From: an uncultured Pelagibacteraceae bacterium
GTDB taxonomy: Bacteria > Pseudomonadota > Alphaproteobacteria > Pelagibacterales > Pelagibacteraceae
DNA: 41,257 nucleotides
NCBI GenBank assembly: GCA_902566805.1
Contig: CACFKJ010000006.1
Coordinates: 1-41,257, forward strand
Direction: 5' to 3'
Translations under genes and position numbers: made by a program
Notes under the pieces: generated by a model
Told to the model about the DNA's origin: nothing
Databases searched by the model: none
The model's input: the letters and a program-made list of their open reading frames with translations, nothing else
In this document: one piece after another, positions 8,558 through 17,742 of the stretch
Position numbering within the stretch: the stretch's first letter is position 1
Layout of the letters: the number at the start of each line of letters is the position of its first letter

Positions 8558-9937
8558 ATGAAAAAATGGAAAATAAATAGTTGGAGAAATTATCCAGTAA
8601 AACATATTCCTAAGTATGAGGATGAAAAAGAACTTAACATGGTTTTAGGTAAAATTAAAAATTTTCCTCCTTTAGTTTTTGCTGGTGAGACAAGACATTT
8701 GAAACAACAATTGGCAGATGTTGTAGATGGTAAGGCTTTTTTACTTCAAGGTGGTGATTGTGCGGAAAGTTTTGCAGAATTCAATCCTGATAATATTAGA
8801 GATTACTTCAAAGTTATGTTACAGATGTCTTTAGTATTAACTTATTCTGCGTCATTACCAGTTGTAAAACTGGGTAGAATAGCTGGACAATTTTCCAAGC
8901 CGAGAAGTGCTCCAACTGAAAAACAAGCTGATAAAGAACTTCCAAGTTACTTAGGTGATAATATTAATGGTATTGATTTTACAGAAAAAGCAAGAAGACC
9001 AGATCCAAAAAGGTTATTTAAAGCGTATTCACAATCTGCTTCCACACTAAATCTTATTAGAGCATTTTGTCATGGAGGATTTGCTGATTTAAAAAAAGTT
9101 CATCTTTGGAATTTGGGATATATTAAAAAAAGTTCTCAAAGTAAAAAATTTAAAGAATTAGAAGATAAAATTGCCGATGCTTTAGCATTTATGGATGCAT
9201 GTGGAATAAATTCAGACTTTAACAGAAGACTTAAAACAGTAAACTTTTGGACATCTCATGAAGCCTTGTTATTACCTTTTGAGGAAAGTATGACGAGAGT
9301 GGACTCTACTACTGGAGAGTATCATGATACCTCCGCTCACTTTGTATGGATAGGTGATAGAACTAGACAACTTGAAGGTGGACATGTTGAATTTTGTAGA
9401 GGTATTGAAAATCCTATTGGAATTAAATGTGGTCCAACATCTAAGCCTGAAGAGATTGTAAAAATTTGTAATGTGATTAATCCAAAAAATGAAAAAGGAA
9501 AAATAACTTTAATTTCTAGATTTGGTCATGAGAATGTAGGAAAATTTTTACCTAAATTAATTAAAACAGTTAAAAAAGAAGGTTTAAATGTTATTTGGTC
9601 TTGTGACCCAATGCATGGAAATACAATTAAATCTACAACTGGATTTAAAACAAGACCTTTTAATAATGTTTTAAAAGAAGTTAAAAATGTTTTTGCAGTA
9701 CATCAAAGCGAAGGATCATATGCAGGAGGATTGCATATAGAAATGACAGGACAAAATGTTACAGAATGCACTGGTGGAACTCAAAAAATTTCAGATAAAG
9801 ATTTATCTAGTAGATATAGAACTCATTGTGATCCAAGATTAAATGCAAACCAGGCTCTAGAGCTTGCCTTTTTAATATCGGATGAAATTAAAAAGAATTC
9901 TATTTACGCAAGAAGCGGTGTTAGAGCGGCATCTTAA
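8558..9937 (+). CDS. 3-deoxy-7-phosphoheptulonate synthase, class II
   Basis: A 459-aa class II (plant/actinobacterial type) DAHP synthase that condenses PEP with erythrose-4-phosphate at the start of aromatic amino-acid synthesis. Visible motifs: LLQGGDCAESFAEF (metal-binding Cys), GRIAGQFSKPRS, SHEALLLPFEE, IGDRTRQLEGGHVEF, GIKCGPTSKPEE, CDPMHGNT and HIEMTGQNVTECTGG, with the YRTHCDPRLN segment near the end. Length fits the family (about 450-460). It lies 36 bases after glmS on the same strand; the leader is short and shows no regulatory hairpin or Trp-type leader peptide that I can see. Confidence 0.95.
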   Translation: MKKWKINSWRNYPVKHIPKYEDEKELNMVLGKIKNFPPLVFAGETRHLKQQLADVVDGKAFLLQGGDCAESFAEFNPDNIRDYFKVMLQMSLVLTYSASLPVVKLGRIAGQFSKPRSAPTEKQADKELPSYLGDNINGIDFTEKARRPDPKRLFKAYSQSASTLNLIRAFCHGGFADLKKVHLWNLGYIKKSSQSKKFKELEDKIADALAFMDACGINSDFNRRLKTVNFWTSHEALLLPFEESMTRVDSTTGEYHDTSAHFVWIGDRTRQLEGGHVEFCRGIENPIGIKCGPTSKPEEIVKICNVINPKNEKGKITLISRFGHENVGKFLPKLIKTVKKEGLNVIWSCDPMHGNTIKSTTGFKTRPFNNVLKEVKNVFAVHQSEGSYAGGLHIEMTGQNVTECTGGTQKISDKDLSSRYRTHCDPRLNANQALELAFLISDEIKKNSIYARSGVRAAS

Positions 9938-9974
9938 ACGTTTAAAAATTAATCTATTAACATATATTTAATGT

Positions 9975-10712
9975 ATGGAAGTAAGTAAAAAAGTTGTTTT
10001 TATTAAAGATTGGATATTAAAATATGTAAACTCAATGCCTTCAAAGGCCGAGTCTCTCGTAATAGGTATCTCTGGAGGCATAGACTCATCTGTAACAAGT
10101 ACCCTATGTGCGATGACTGGACTAAAAACTATTGCTCTAACAATGCCGATAAAACAAAAAAAAGATCAAAATGATTTAAGTCTATTACATAAAAAATGGC
10201 TCACTGATAATTTTAAGAATGTTGAGACGCATTTAATCGAATTAGACAATGTATTTAAAAATTTTGAAAATACTTTGGTTAATTTTAATAACGAACATGG
10301 TATGGCAAATTCCAGAGCAAGAATAAGAATGACAACACTTTACCAAGTTGCTGCAGCCAACAAAGGTATTGTTGTTGGAACAGGTAATAAAGTTGAAGAT
10401 TTTGGAGTAGGTTTTTATACCAAATATGGAGATGGTGGTGTTGATATTTCGCCAATTGCAGATTGTACTAAAACTGAAGTCTGGGAACTTGGTAAAGAAT
10501 TAAAAATATCTAATGAAATAATTAATGCAAGTCCAACAGATGGTTTATGGGATGATGGAAGAACAGATGAGAGTCAATTAGGTCTAAAATATAAAGAAGT
10601 CGAGGACGCAATGAACAATCCAAATTCTCCAAATTATGAAAAATACATAAAAATTAGAAATTTAAATCTTCATAAAATGGAACCCATCCCAGTTTGTAAG
10701 ATTCCTAAGTAA
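9975..10712 (+). CDS. nadE: Ammonia-dependent NAD synthetase
   Basis: A 245-aa N-type ATP pyrophosphatase that amidates deamido-NAD. The P-loop SGGIDS is at residues 33-38; GTGNKVEDFGVGFYTKYGDGGVDISPIAD contains, in parts, the ATP- and NaAD-binding elements, and SPTDGLWDDGRTDESQLG is the usual C-terminal signature. It lacks the N-terminal nitrilase (glutaminase) domain of larger bacterial NadE enzymes, so it should use free ammonia. The start at 9975 is chosen over an overlapping ATG at 9971, which is in the wrong frame. It sits 37 bases after the DAHP synthase. Confidence 0.94.
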   Translation: MEVSKKVVFIKDWILKYVNSMPSKAESLVIGISGGIDSSVTSTLCAMTGLKTIALTMPIKQKKDQNDLSLLHKKWLTDNFKNVETHLIELDNVFKNFENTLVNFNNEHGMANSRARIRMTTLYQVAAANKGIVVGTGNKVEDFGVGFYTKYGDGGVDISPIADCTKTEVWELGKELKISNEIINASPTDGLWDDGRTDESQLGLKYKEVEDAMNNPNSPNYEKYIKIRNLNLHKMEPIPVCKIPK

Positions 10713-10757
10713 TCTAAAAGATTCACAAACACCAAATTAAAGTATATTTCTAGAATA

Positions 10758-12119
10758 ATGAATAAAGATATTTTTTTAACAAATAGCCTTGGAAACAAGA
10801 AAGAAAAATTTACACCAATAGATACTAAAAAAATTGGGATGTACGTTTGTGGTCCGACCGTTTATGATAATCCACATATTGGAAACGCACGACCGTTAGT
10901 AATATTTGATATTTTATTTAAAGTTTTAAAATGCAAATATGGAAAAAAATCAGTTACATATGTTAGAAATATAACAGATATAGATGATAAGATAATAACT
11001 TCATCGTTAGAAAAAAAAATTTCAATAGAAGATCTCACTAAAAAAATTACAAATATTTTTCATGAGGATTGTAAGTATTTGAATTGTGAAAACCCAAGTT
11101 ACGAACCAAAAGCCACAGAAAATATTTCGTTAATGATTGAAATGATAAGCGAACTTATTAAAAATAAATATGCTTATGAAAAAAATAGTCATGTTTATTT
11201 CGAGGTTAATAAATTTAGTGATTATGGTAAATTATCAAATAAAAAATTAGAAGAGCTAGTTGCTGGGGCCAGAGTTGAAATCTCTAAAAATAAAAAAAAT
11301 CCTGCAGATTTTGTATTGTGGAAACCATCAGAAACTAACGAACCTTCATGGGATTCTCCATGGGGAAAGGGTAGACCTGGATGGCATCTTGAATGTTCTG
11401 TGATGTCGAAAAAATATTTAGGTGAAAAGTTTGATATTCATGGTGGCGGAAGAGATTTGATCTTTCCTCATCATGAAAATGAAATTGCTCAATCAAGATG
11501 TGCAAACAAAAATGATGTTTTTGCAAATTATTGGGTACACAATGGTTTTATAACAATTTCAAGTGAAAAAATGTCTAAGTCACAAGGGAATATTTTACGA
11601 ATTGCTGATTTTAAAAATAATATTAATGGACAAGTTCTTAGATTAGCATTGCTAAGTACTCACTATCGCCAACCTTTAGACTGGAATGAAAAACTTTTGT
11701 CAGAGTGTGAGAAAACAATTAGCAAATGGTATGAAAGCTTCACTGAAATAAAAAAACAAATCTTAATTCCAGATGAATATCTTTTGCCTTTATATGACGA
11801 TTTAAATACACCGGGTTATATTGCAAATCTTCACAAATTATATGAGAAATCTCAAAAAGGTGAATTAAAAGATAAAGAAATTTTTGTTTCTGCTTGTAAT
11901 TTTATTGGTCTTTTAAATGAGAGTAAAAAAAATTGGGATGAGTTTAAACAAAACAAATTAAAAATCAGTGAAGATCAAATTAAACAAAAAATTAAAGAAA
12001 GAAATAATGCAAGAAAGAATAAGGATTATAAAACAGCTGACAAGATTAGAGACGAGTTATTTAATAAAGGAGTTTTAATTGAAGATAAAGATGATACAAC
12101 ACTTTGGAAATTTAAATGA
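10758..12119 (+). CDS. cysS: Cysteinyl-tRNA synthetase
   Basis: A 453-aa class I aminoacyl-tRNA synthetase. The N-terminal MYVCGPTVYDNPHIGNARP carries a zinc-ligand Cys and the HIGH-like HIGN motif; WHLECSVM and HHENEIAQS provide the other zinc ligands; KMSKSQGN is the KMSKS loop. The C-terminal region (RNNARKNKDYKTADKIRDEL) is the standard CysRS tRNA-binding tail. Length is typical (about 450-460). The last codon overlaps the cimA start in an ATGA arrangement. The upstream 45 bases contain a TAGAAT box just before the ATG that may be a -10 element. Confidence 0.97.
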   Translation: MNKDIFLTNSLGNKKEKFTPIDTKKIGMYVCGPTVYDNPHIGNARPLVIFDILFKVLKCKYGKKSVTYVRNITDIDDKIITSSLEKKISIEDLTKKITNIFHEDCKYLNCENPSYEPKATENISLMIEMISELIKNKYAYEKNSHVYFEVNKFSDYGKLSNKKLEELVAGARVEISKNKKNPADFVLWKPSETNEPSWDSPWGKGRPGWHLECSVMSKKYLGEKFDIHGGGRDLIFPHHENEIAQSRCANKNDVFANYWVHNGFITISSEKMSKSQGNILRIADFKNNINGQVLRLALLSTHYRQPLDWNEKLLSECEKTISKWYESFTEIKKQILIPDEYLLPLYDDLNTPGYIANLHKLYEKSQKGELKDKEIFVSACNFIGLLNESKKNWDEFKQNKLKISEDQIKQKIKERNNARKNKDYKTADKIRDELFNKGVLIEDKDDTTLWKFK

Positions 12120-13717
12120 CTAAAGACAGAATATACATATTTGACACAACCCTTAGAGATGGCGCGCAAACTCAAGGTGTAGATTTTTCAATAGATGATA
12201 AATTGAAAATCTCTGGATCTTTGGATGCTTTAGGTGTCGATTATATTGAAGGAGGATGGCCAGGAGCAAATCCTACTGATACTGAGTTTTTTCAAAAAAA
12301 AATTAAATTAAATAACTCAGTTCTAACTGCATTTGGCATGACAAAAAGATCAGGTAGAAGTGCCGATAATGATCCAGGTTTATCTTCAATTCTCAACAGC
12401 AATACAAATGCTGTATGTTTAGTGGGCAAGTCGTGGGATTTTCATGTTGATGTTGCTCTAGGAATAACTAACGAGGAAAATCTAGAAAATATTTCTGAAA
12501 GTACAAAACTCTTTGTTAAAGAAAAGAAAGAATTTATGTTTGATGCTGAACACTTTTTTGATGGTTATAAAAACAATAAAGAATATGCACTCTCATGTAT
12601 TAAATCAGCATATGATAATGGTGCAAGATGGATAGTGCTTTGCGATACAAATGGAGGAACTTTACCAAATGAAGTTTCTGAAATTGTAGGCGAAGTAAGT
12701 AAAGTTGTTCCAGGTAAAAATTTAGGTATTCATGCACACAATGATACAGGTAATGCAGTCGCAAATTCTTTAGCTGCTGTAAATTCTGGCGTTAGACAAA
12801 TCCAAGGAACAATTAATGGTTTAGGCGAGAGATGTGGAAATGCTAATTTAATGTCAGTAATACCAACTTTATATTTAAAAGAATCTTTTTCAAAAAAATT
12901 TGATATTAAAATTAAAAAAGAAAGTATAAGCAAGTTAACCCAGTGCTCAAGACTTCTTGACGAAATATTGAATAGAAAGCCTAATCAACATTTGCCATAT
13001 GTTGGAGCTGCTGCTTTTTCTCACAAAGGTGGATTACATGTATCTGCAGTTCAAAAAGATCCGAAAACATATGAGCATATAAATCCAGAGTCAGTAGGAA
13101 ACGTAAGAAACATTGTAGTATCTGATCAATCAGGTAAATCAAATATTGTTTCAAGACTTAATTCTATTGGAATTAAATTTAAGGACGATGATCCAAAAAT
13201 TAAAAAATTGCTTGAAGAAGTAAAAGATAGAGAATTTATTGGTTATAGTTATGATGGAGCCGATGCATCATTTGAACTTTTAGCAAGAAGAATAATGGGA
13301 GAGATTCCAAGATACATTTTAATTCAAGAATATGACGTAAGTGTTAAAAAAGATGGATCAGGAAATATTATTTCTTCAGCAAAAGCTCAGTTGAAAGTAG
13401 ATAATAAAATTATCTTATGTGAAGGCGAGGGCAATGGACCTGTTCACGCATTAGATAATGCAATAAGAAACAATGTAGATAAGTTAGCAAAATACTCTGA
13501 GTATCTAAAAGATTTAAGACTTGTCGATTATAAAGTAAGAATTTTAAACACAGGAACTGAAGCTGTAACACGTGTTTCAATTGAAAGTACAGACTCAAAA
13601 GGAAAGAATTGGTTTACTATAGGTGTATCTGCAAATATTATTGAGGCATCTTTTAAAGCTTTAGTAGATAGCTTGGATTACAAACTTTTCAAAGATAAAG
13701 CTCCTGCAAGCATTTAA
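12116..13717 (+). CDS. cimA: (R)-citramalate synthase
   Basis: A 533-aa DRE-TIM metallolyase homologue that condenses acetyl-CoA with pyruvate, giving a threonine-independent route to 2-oxobutyrate and isoleucine. The N-terminal IFDTTLRDGAQTQGV motif holds the metal-binding DTTLRD; LGIHAHNDTGNAVANS and GTINGLGERCGNANL are the expected HxH and GLGERCGN elements. A C-terminal LeuA-type allosteric domain (from about residue 380) is present, implying feedback inhibition by a branched-chain amino acid. The long citramalate-synthase subfamily (about 520-540 aa) fits better than LeuA. Coupled to cysS upstream (ATGA) and to the methyltransferase downstream (TAATG). Confidence 0.92.
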   Translation: MTKDRIYIFDTTLRDGAQTQGVDFSIDDKLKISGSLDALGVDYIEGGWPGANPTDTEFFQKKIKLNNSVLTAFGMTKRSGRSADNDPGLSSILNSNTNAVCLVGKSWDFHVDVALGITNEENLENISESTKLFVKEKKEFMFDAEHFFDGYKNNKEYALSCIKSAYDNGARWIVLCDTNGGTLPNEVSEIVGEVSKVVPGKNLGIHAHNDTGNAVANSLAAVNSGVRQIQGTINGLGERCGNANLMSVIPTLYLKESFSKKFDIKIKKESISKLTQCSRLLDEILNRKPNQHLPYVGAAAFSHKGGLHVSAVQKDPKTYEHINPESVGNVRNIVVSDQSGKSNIVSRLNSIGIKFKDDDPKIKKLLEEVKDREFIGYSYDGADASFELLARRIMGEIPRYILIQEYDVSVKKDGSGNIISSAKAQLKVDNKIILCEGEGNGPVHALDNAIRNNVDKLAKYSEYLKDLRLVDYKVRILNTGTEAVTRVSIESTDSKGKNWFTIGVSANIIEASFKALVDSLDYKLFKDKAPASI

Positions 13718-14430
13718 TGTCTATTTCAAATATTTCTTTTATACTTCATAAACCTCAATTGTCTGAAAACATTGGCGCCTGTGCAAGAGCAATTAAAAAT
13801 TTCAACTTTAATAAATTAATATTAGTTAATCCTAAACCAAGTTTTCCAAATGATAAAATAATAGCCACATCAGTTGGTGCAAAAGATATAATAAAACAAA
13901 CAAAAGTTTTTAATGATATTGAACCTGCTCTTAAAAATATTGATTATTTAGTAGCAACAACATCTAGGTTTAGAAACAAAAATGTTAAACACATTCAATT
14001 AAATGATTTAAAAAAAATAAATTTAAAAAAAAAGGTAGCATTTATATTTGGATCTGAAGCTTCTGGTCTTTCAAATAATGAAATAAGTTATGCTAATTAT
14101 ACATTGCAAATCCCAACAAATTCAGATTTTAAATCATTAAATTTATCTCATAGTCTAATCATAGTTGCTCATATGATTTTTAATTTATTAAGTGTTAATT
14201 TTAAATCTTATAAAAAATCTAAAAAGATTAAATCTGCAACTAAAAAACAAATACAATCAATGGCAAACTTGTGTATCCAAAATCTAGAAAAAAAAAATTT
14301 TTTCAAACAAATTGAGAAAAAACCTATAATGATTGAAAATTTGAGAAGTATTTTTTATAAAATGGATCTCTCAGAAAAAGAAACTCGCATATTATCAAGT
14401 GTATTTGCAAGTTTAGCTAAAAAAGGTTAA
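13717..14430 (+). CDS. trmJ: SPOUT RNA 2'-O-methyltransferase, TrmJ-like
   Basis: A 237-aa knotted-fold (SpoU/TrmH) methyltransferase. The N-terminal PQLSENIGACARAIKNF motif I, the central FIFGSEASGLSNNE motif II and LNLSHSLIIVAHM motif III match TrmJ/LasT-type enzymes, which methylate the wobble-adjacent position 32 of tRNAs. A lysine-rich C-terminal segment (from about 165) is typical of TrmJ relatives. Start and stop are tightly coupled: the ATG overlaps the cimA stop, and rpsD follows after 40 bases that contain their own promoter. The exact target RNA cannot be read from sequence. Confidence 0.85.
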   Translation: MSISNISFILHKPQLSENIGACARAIKNFNFNKLILVNPKPSFPNDKIIATSVGAKDIIKQTKVFNDIEPALKNIDYLVATTSRFRNKNVKHIQLNDLKKINLKKKVAFIFGSEASGLSNNEISYANYTLQIPTNSDFKSLNLSHSLIIVAHMIFNLLSVNFKSYKKSKKIKSATKKQIQSMANLCIQNLEKKNFFKQIEKKPIMIENLRSIFYKMDLSEKETRILSSVFASLAKKG

Positions 14431-14458
14431 TTGACAAAAATATGAGTAAGTTTATAAA
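14431..14458 (+). promoter_or_regulatory. Sigma-70-like promoter of rpsD
   Basis: A perfect -35 box TTGACA (14431-14436), a 16-base spacer and a near-perfect -10 box TATAAA (14453-14458) lie just downstream of the methyltransferase stop. Transcription would start near 14465, only about six bases before the rpsD ATG, so the mRNA would be nearly leaderless. Confidence 0.7.
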
Positions 14459-14470
14459 GCCATTTATTAA

Positions 14471-15088
14471 ATGACAAAAAGATTAAACTCTAAACATAAA
14501 GTAGACAGACGTCTTCGAGTAAACTTATGGGGTAGACCTAAAAGTCCATTTAACACAAGAGCATATCCTCCAGGTCAACACGGTCAGACAAAATCAGCCA
14601 AACCTTCAGATTACGGAATTCAATTACAAGCTAAACAAAAATTAAAATCTTACTACGGCAATATGAACGAAAGACAATTTAGAAATATGTATAAAAAAGC
14701 TATTATGAAAAAAGGTGATAGTGCAGAAAATTTAATTGGATTACTTGAAAGAAGATTAGATGCAGTAATATATAGAGCAAAACTTTCAAATACAATTTTT
14801 TCATCTAGACAATTAATCAATCATGGACATGTAAGAGTAAATGGAAAAAAAGTTAATATATCAAGCTATCAAGTGAAAGAAGAAGATTCTATTGAGATAA
14901 GAGATAAATCAAAAAAACTTGCTCTTATAGATATTGCTCTCGCAAATAAAGAAAGAGAAACACCTGAATATATTCAGGTAGATGAAAAAAATAAAAAAGT
15001 AAAATTTGTAAGAGTTCCTAAATTTGAAGAGGTGCCATATCCGGTAGTAATGGAACCAAACTTAGTAATTGAGTATTACTCTAGATAA
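14471..15088 (+). CDS. rpsD: 30S ribosomal protein S4
   Basis: A 205-aa primary 16S rRNA-binding protein that nucleates 30S assembly. The N-terminal [19 protein letters not shown] stretch and the central S4 RNA-binding fold ([15 protein letters not shown], then ARQLI-like [18 protein letters not shown]) are diagnostic. Length is normal for alphaproteobacterial S4. It has its own promoter 13-40 bases upstream and stands outside the large ribosomal protein operons, as is usual in this class. A 104-base A/T-rich spacer without an obvious terminator hairpin separates it from the first outer-membrane protein. Confidence 0.98.
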   Translation: MTKRLNSKHKVDRRLRVNLWGRPKSPFNTRAYPPGQHGQTKSAKPSDYGIQLQAKQKLKSYYGNMNERQFRNMYKKAIMKKGDSAENLIGLLERRLDAVIYRAKLSNTIFSSRQLINHGHVRVNGKKVNISSYQVKEEDSIEIRDKSKKLALIDIALANKERETPEYIQVDEKNKKVKFVRVPKFEEVPYPVVMEPNLVIEYYSR

Positions 15089-15192
15089 AAATCATACATA
15101 TTTCTTGTATTTTGATACTTTTTGATATGCACTTTCCAACTACTATATTTTGTAATTTATATTAAATTACTTTTTCAGGTAAAAAATTTAAT

Positions 15193-17703
15193 ATGAGATT
15201 AATTTTTTTTAAAATAATTTTTTTTTTAATTTTTTTTAGTTGGATTAATGTTTCATACTCAGTAGAAGTACTTGGAACAGGAACACTAGCTTTAATAGGT
15301 GGAGATCTTACAGATCCTGAAGATGATGGAGTAGATGGTGAAAATACAAATTGGAATTGGACATCAATAAGCGCAAGTAGTGAAGAAAAATGGACCCACG
15401 AAGGTTCGTTTAATGTATTTGATAACAAAGTAGGTGCCACCAATCATAAATGGTGTTGTAACGGGCCAACCCAGTGGATCTCTGTTGGATTTTCACAACC
15501 TTATATTTTAAGTCATTTCACCATAACTTCTGGAAATGATGTTACGTCAAGAGATCCAGACATTTGGAAAATACAAGGCTCAAATGATGGGAGTAATTGG
15601 ACAGATATTTTTGTCTACGATAATAATGGTACCTCTCCATGGGGTACAACTCGTCTTAGAGTGCTTAAATATAATGGTGATGGTGATGATTTTAATACAC
15701 CGAATGCATTTTCTTATTTTCGTTATTATGTAACTTCAACTGGAAGCTCGGCTCATCAAATAAATGAACTAGAGTATTTTGGAAGTACTGATAGTACCAA
15801 TCCTACCTTAACCTCATCAGTGCCTGCTGATAATGCAACTGGAGTTGCAGAAGATGCAAATATAGTTTTAAATTTTGATGAGATTGTTGATGCTGAAACT
15901 GGAAATATAACAATAAAGAAAACATCAGATAATTCTACTGTTGAAACAATTGATGTTACAGGTGGTCAATTAAGTGGATCAGGATCAACTCAAATTACCT
16001 TAAACCCATCAGTAACATTAGACAGTTCAACAGAGTATTATGTTTTAATAGATGCTACAGCTTTTGATGACGTATCTGGAAATAGTTATGCTGGAATTAG
16101 TTCAACAACAGCCTTGAGTTTTACAACAGGAGACACAACTGCTCCAACCCTAACCTCATCAGTACCTGCTGATAATGCAACTAGTGTTGCACTTGACTCA
16201 ACTATTGTTCTTAATTTTAGTGAAAGTGTTGATGCTGAAAGTGGAAATATCACTATTAAAAAAACTTCAGATAATTCAACAGTTGAAAGCATTGATGTAA
16301 CAGGCGGTCAAGTAACAGGCTCAGGAACATCTCAAATAACTGTCACTCCATCATCAGACTTTGATAACGATACTGAATATTATGTTTTAATAGATGCTAC
16401 AGCTTTTGATGACGTATCTGGAAATAGTTATGCTGGAATTAGTTCAACAACAGCTTTGAGTTTTACAACTGCATCTAAAGACGATCCCACAAATGATAAA
16501 GATGTAATTGGTTTAATAGAAGCCCAAACAGACCAAGCAATGAATATATTTACTCAATCTTTAGGCTTGATTTCTAGTAGGCTAGAATACTTAAGACAAA
16601 ATAAATTTAAAAATGATTTAAGTAGAAACGACTTAAATATTGATTTAGGCAATGATATGTTAACTTCAATAAACAAAGCACTGATAGTACCAATTTCAGA
16701 AAACAAAAATGTCAGTATACTTCCAGATGATTGGTCTAGTTGGTCTAAAGGGTCAATTAGTATAACAGAAATAGGAGATACTAATAATTCATCCAGAAAA
16801 GAAATTGATAGTCAAGGCATCGCTTTTGGTTTTGATAAAAAATTAAATGATGATGATATTTATGGTTTTTCTGCACATTATGGTCAAAGCGATACTGACG
16901 TAGGTTCAAGTGGTAGTGGCATTGATAGCAAGAATTACAGTATTGCAATGTACAGAACCAAGCCAGGAATAGATAAAAATTTTATTGAAGGGACGATTGG
17001 TATTGGAAAAATTAAAAGCGATATTGAAAGAAAATCTGGATCTAACACATTAACTGGATCTCGAGACGGAAAACAAATTTTTGGTTCGATTAATTTTGGT
17101 AAAAACATTGCCAAAGAAAGTTTTAATTTAAACCCTGTATTAAGAATTGACCTTGGGTACACAAAACTTGAAGCATACCAAGAAGAAGGCACTGATGCAC
17201 TAGCTTATGATGATCAACAAATAAAAAGTGGTTTATTATCTTTAGGTTTTGGTATGAATAATTTATTAAAGTTTGAAGAAAGTACCTTGAAACCAATCGG
17301 TTTAATTGAATTTGGGTTAGATTTTAGCGACTCTTCAGTTGTAAATTTAAATTATGTCTCTGATACAAGCACTAATTACACTTACACATACGACATTACT
17401 TCAAATTACATGTTAACATCTGAAATTGGGTTTCATTATGAGACCAATGAAAATCTAATTATAAATACTAGTTACAAACGTATTCAAGGTGAAGAAAATA
17501 AACACTCTGAAACAATAATTTTTGGTTTAAATTTCAAACCACAAAGAGAAAATGAATATGCAATGGTATTAGAAGATGACAAGGCTTCAGTAGAATATAA
17601 AAGAAATTTTAATGGCTTTGATTTTAAAATAAGCTCAAATTATACTATTATGAGCCAAATACCTGATTATGGCACAAATATAGAAGTATCATCAAAATTT
17701 TAA
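15193..17703 (+). CDS. Secreted autotransporter-like protein: discoidin + two Ig-like domains + outer-membrane barrel
   Basis: An 836-aa surface protein. Residues 1-23 form a signal peptide (very hydrophobic, cleavage near VSYS). Residues about 28-197 resemble an F5/8 type C (discoidin) carbohydrate- or lipid-binding domain (QWISVGFSQPYILSHFTITS; WKIQGSNDGSNWTDI). Two SbsA/Big_5-like Ig domains follow (about 200-312 and 316-427), each beginning LTSSVPADNAT. A helical linker (about 440-500) leads to a C-terminal beta-barrel (about 515-836) ending in Phe (VSSKF), as expected for BAM-assembled outer-membrane proteins. The barrel and linker are clearly related to those of the next gene. Role: probably adhesion or glycan binding at the cell surface; the ligand is unknown. 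Confidence 0.8.
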   Translation: MRLIFFKIIFFLIFFSWINVSYSVEVLGTGTLALIGGDLTDPEDDGVDGENTNWNWTSISASSEEKWTHEGSFNVFDNKVGATNHKWCCNGPTQWISVGFSQPYILSHFTITSGNDVTSRDPDIWKIQGSNDGSNWTDIFVYDNNGTSPWGTTRLRVLKYNGDGDDFNTPNAFSYFRYYVTSTGSSAHQINELEYFGSTDSTNPTLTSSVPADNATGVAEDANIVLNFDEIVDAETGNITIKKTSDNSTVETIDVTGGQLSGSGSTQITLNPSVTLDSSTEYYVLIDATAFDDVSGNSYAGISSTTALSFTTGDTTAPTLTSSVPADNATSVALDSTIVLNFSESVDAESGNITIKKTSDNSTVESIDVTGGQVTGSGTSQITVTPSSDFDNDTEYYVLIDATAFDDVSGNSYAGISSTTALSFTTASKDDPTNDKDVIGLIEAQTDQAMNIFTQSLGLISSRLEYLRQNKFKNDLSRNDLNIDLGNDMLTSINKALIVPISENKNVSILPDDWSSWSKGSISITEIGDTNNSSRKEIDSQGIAFGFDKKLNDDDIYGFSAHYGQSDTDVGSSGSGIDSKNYSIAMYRTKPGIDKNFIEGTIGIGKIKSDIERKSGSNTLTGSRDGKQIFGSINFGKNIAKESFNLNPVLRIDLGYTKLEAYQEEGTDALAYDDQQIKSGLLSLGFGMNNLLKFEESTLKPIGLIEFGLDFSDSSVVNLNYVSDTSTNYTYTYDITSNYMLTSEIGFHYETNENLIINTSYKRIQGEENKHSETIIFGLNFKPQRENEYAMVLEDDKASVEYKRNFNGFDFKISSNYTIMSQIPDYGTNIEVSSKF
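16036..16127 (+). repeat. Intragenic direct repeat, copy 1 (end of first Ig-like domain)
   Basis: Ninety-two bases encoding the last strands of the first Ig-like domain (YYVLIDATAFDDVSGNSYAG and following). They match 16378-16469 except for one synonymous base, far more than needed to conserve protein. Confidence 0.9.
16378..16469 (+). repeat. Intragenic direct repeat, copy 2 (end of second Ig-like domain)
   Basis: Second copy of the 92-base repeat, 342 bases after the first. The near identity including synonymous positions points to recent duplication or gene conversion between the two Ig-like domains. Confidence 0.9.
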
Positions 17704-17742
17704 TAAGCATATATTTATAAATATTTTTTATGAAAATTTTTT

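Noticed and set aside
15089..15192. Rho-independent terminator after rpsD
   Set aside because: The spacer is A/T-rich with T runs but I could not find a convincing GC stem before any of them.
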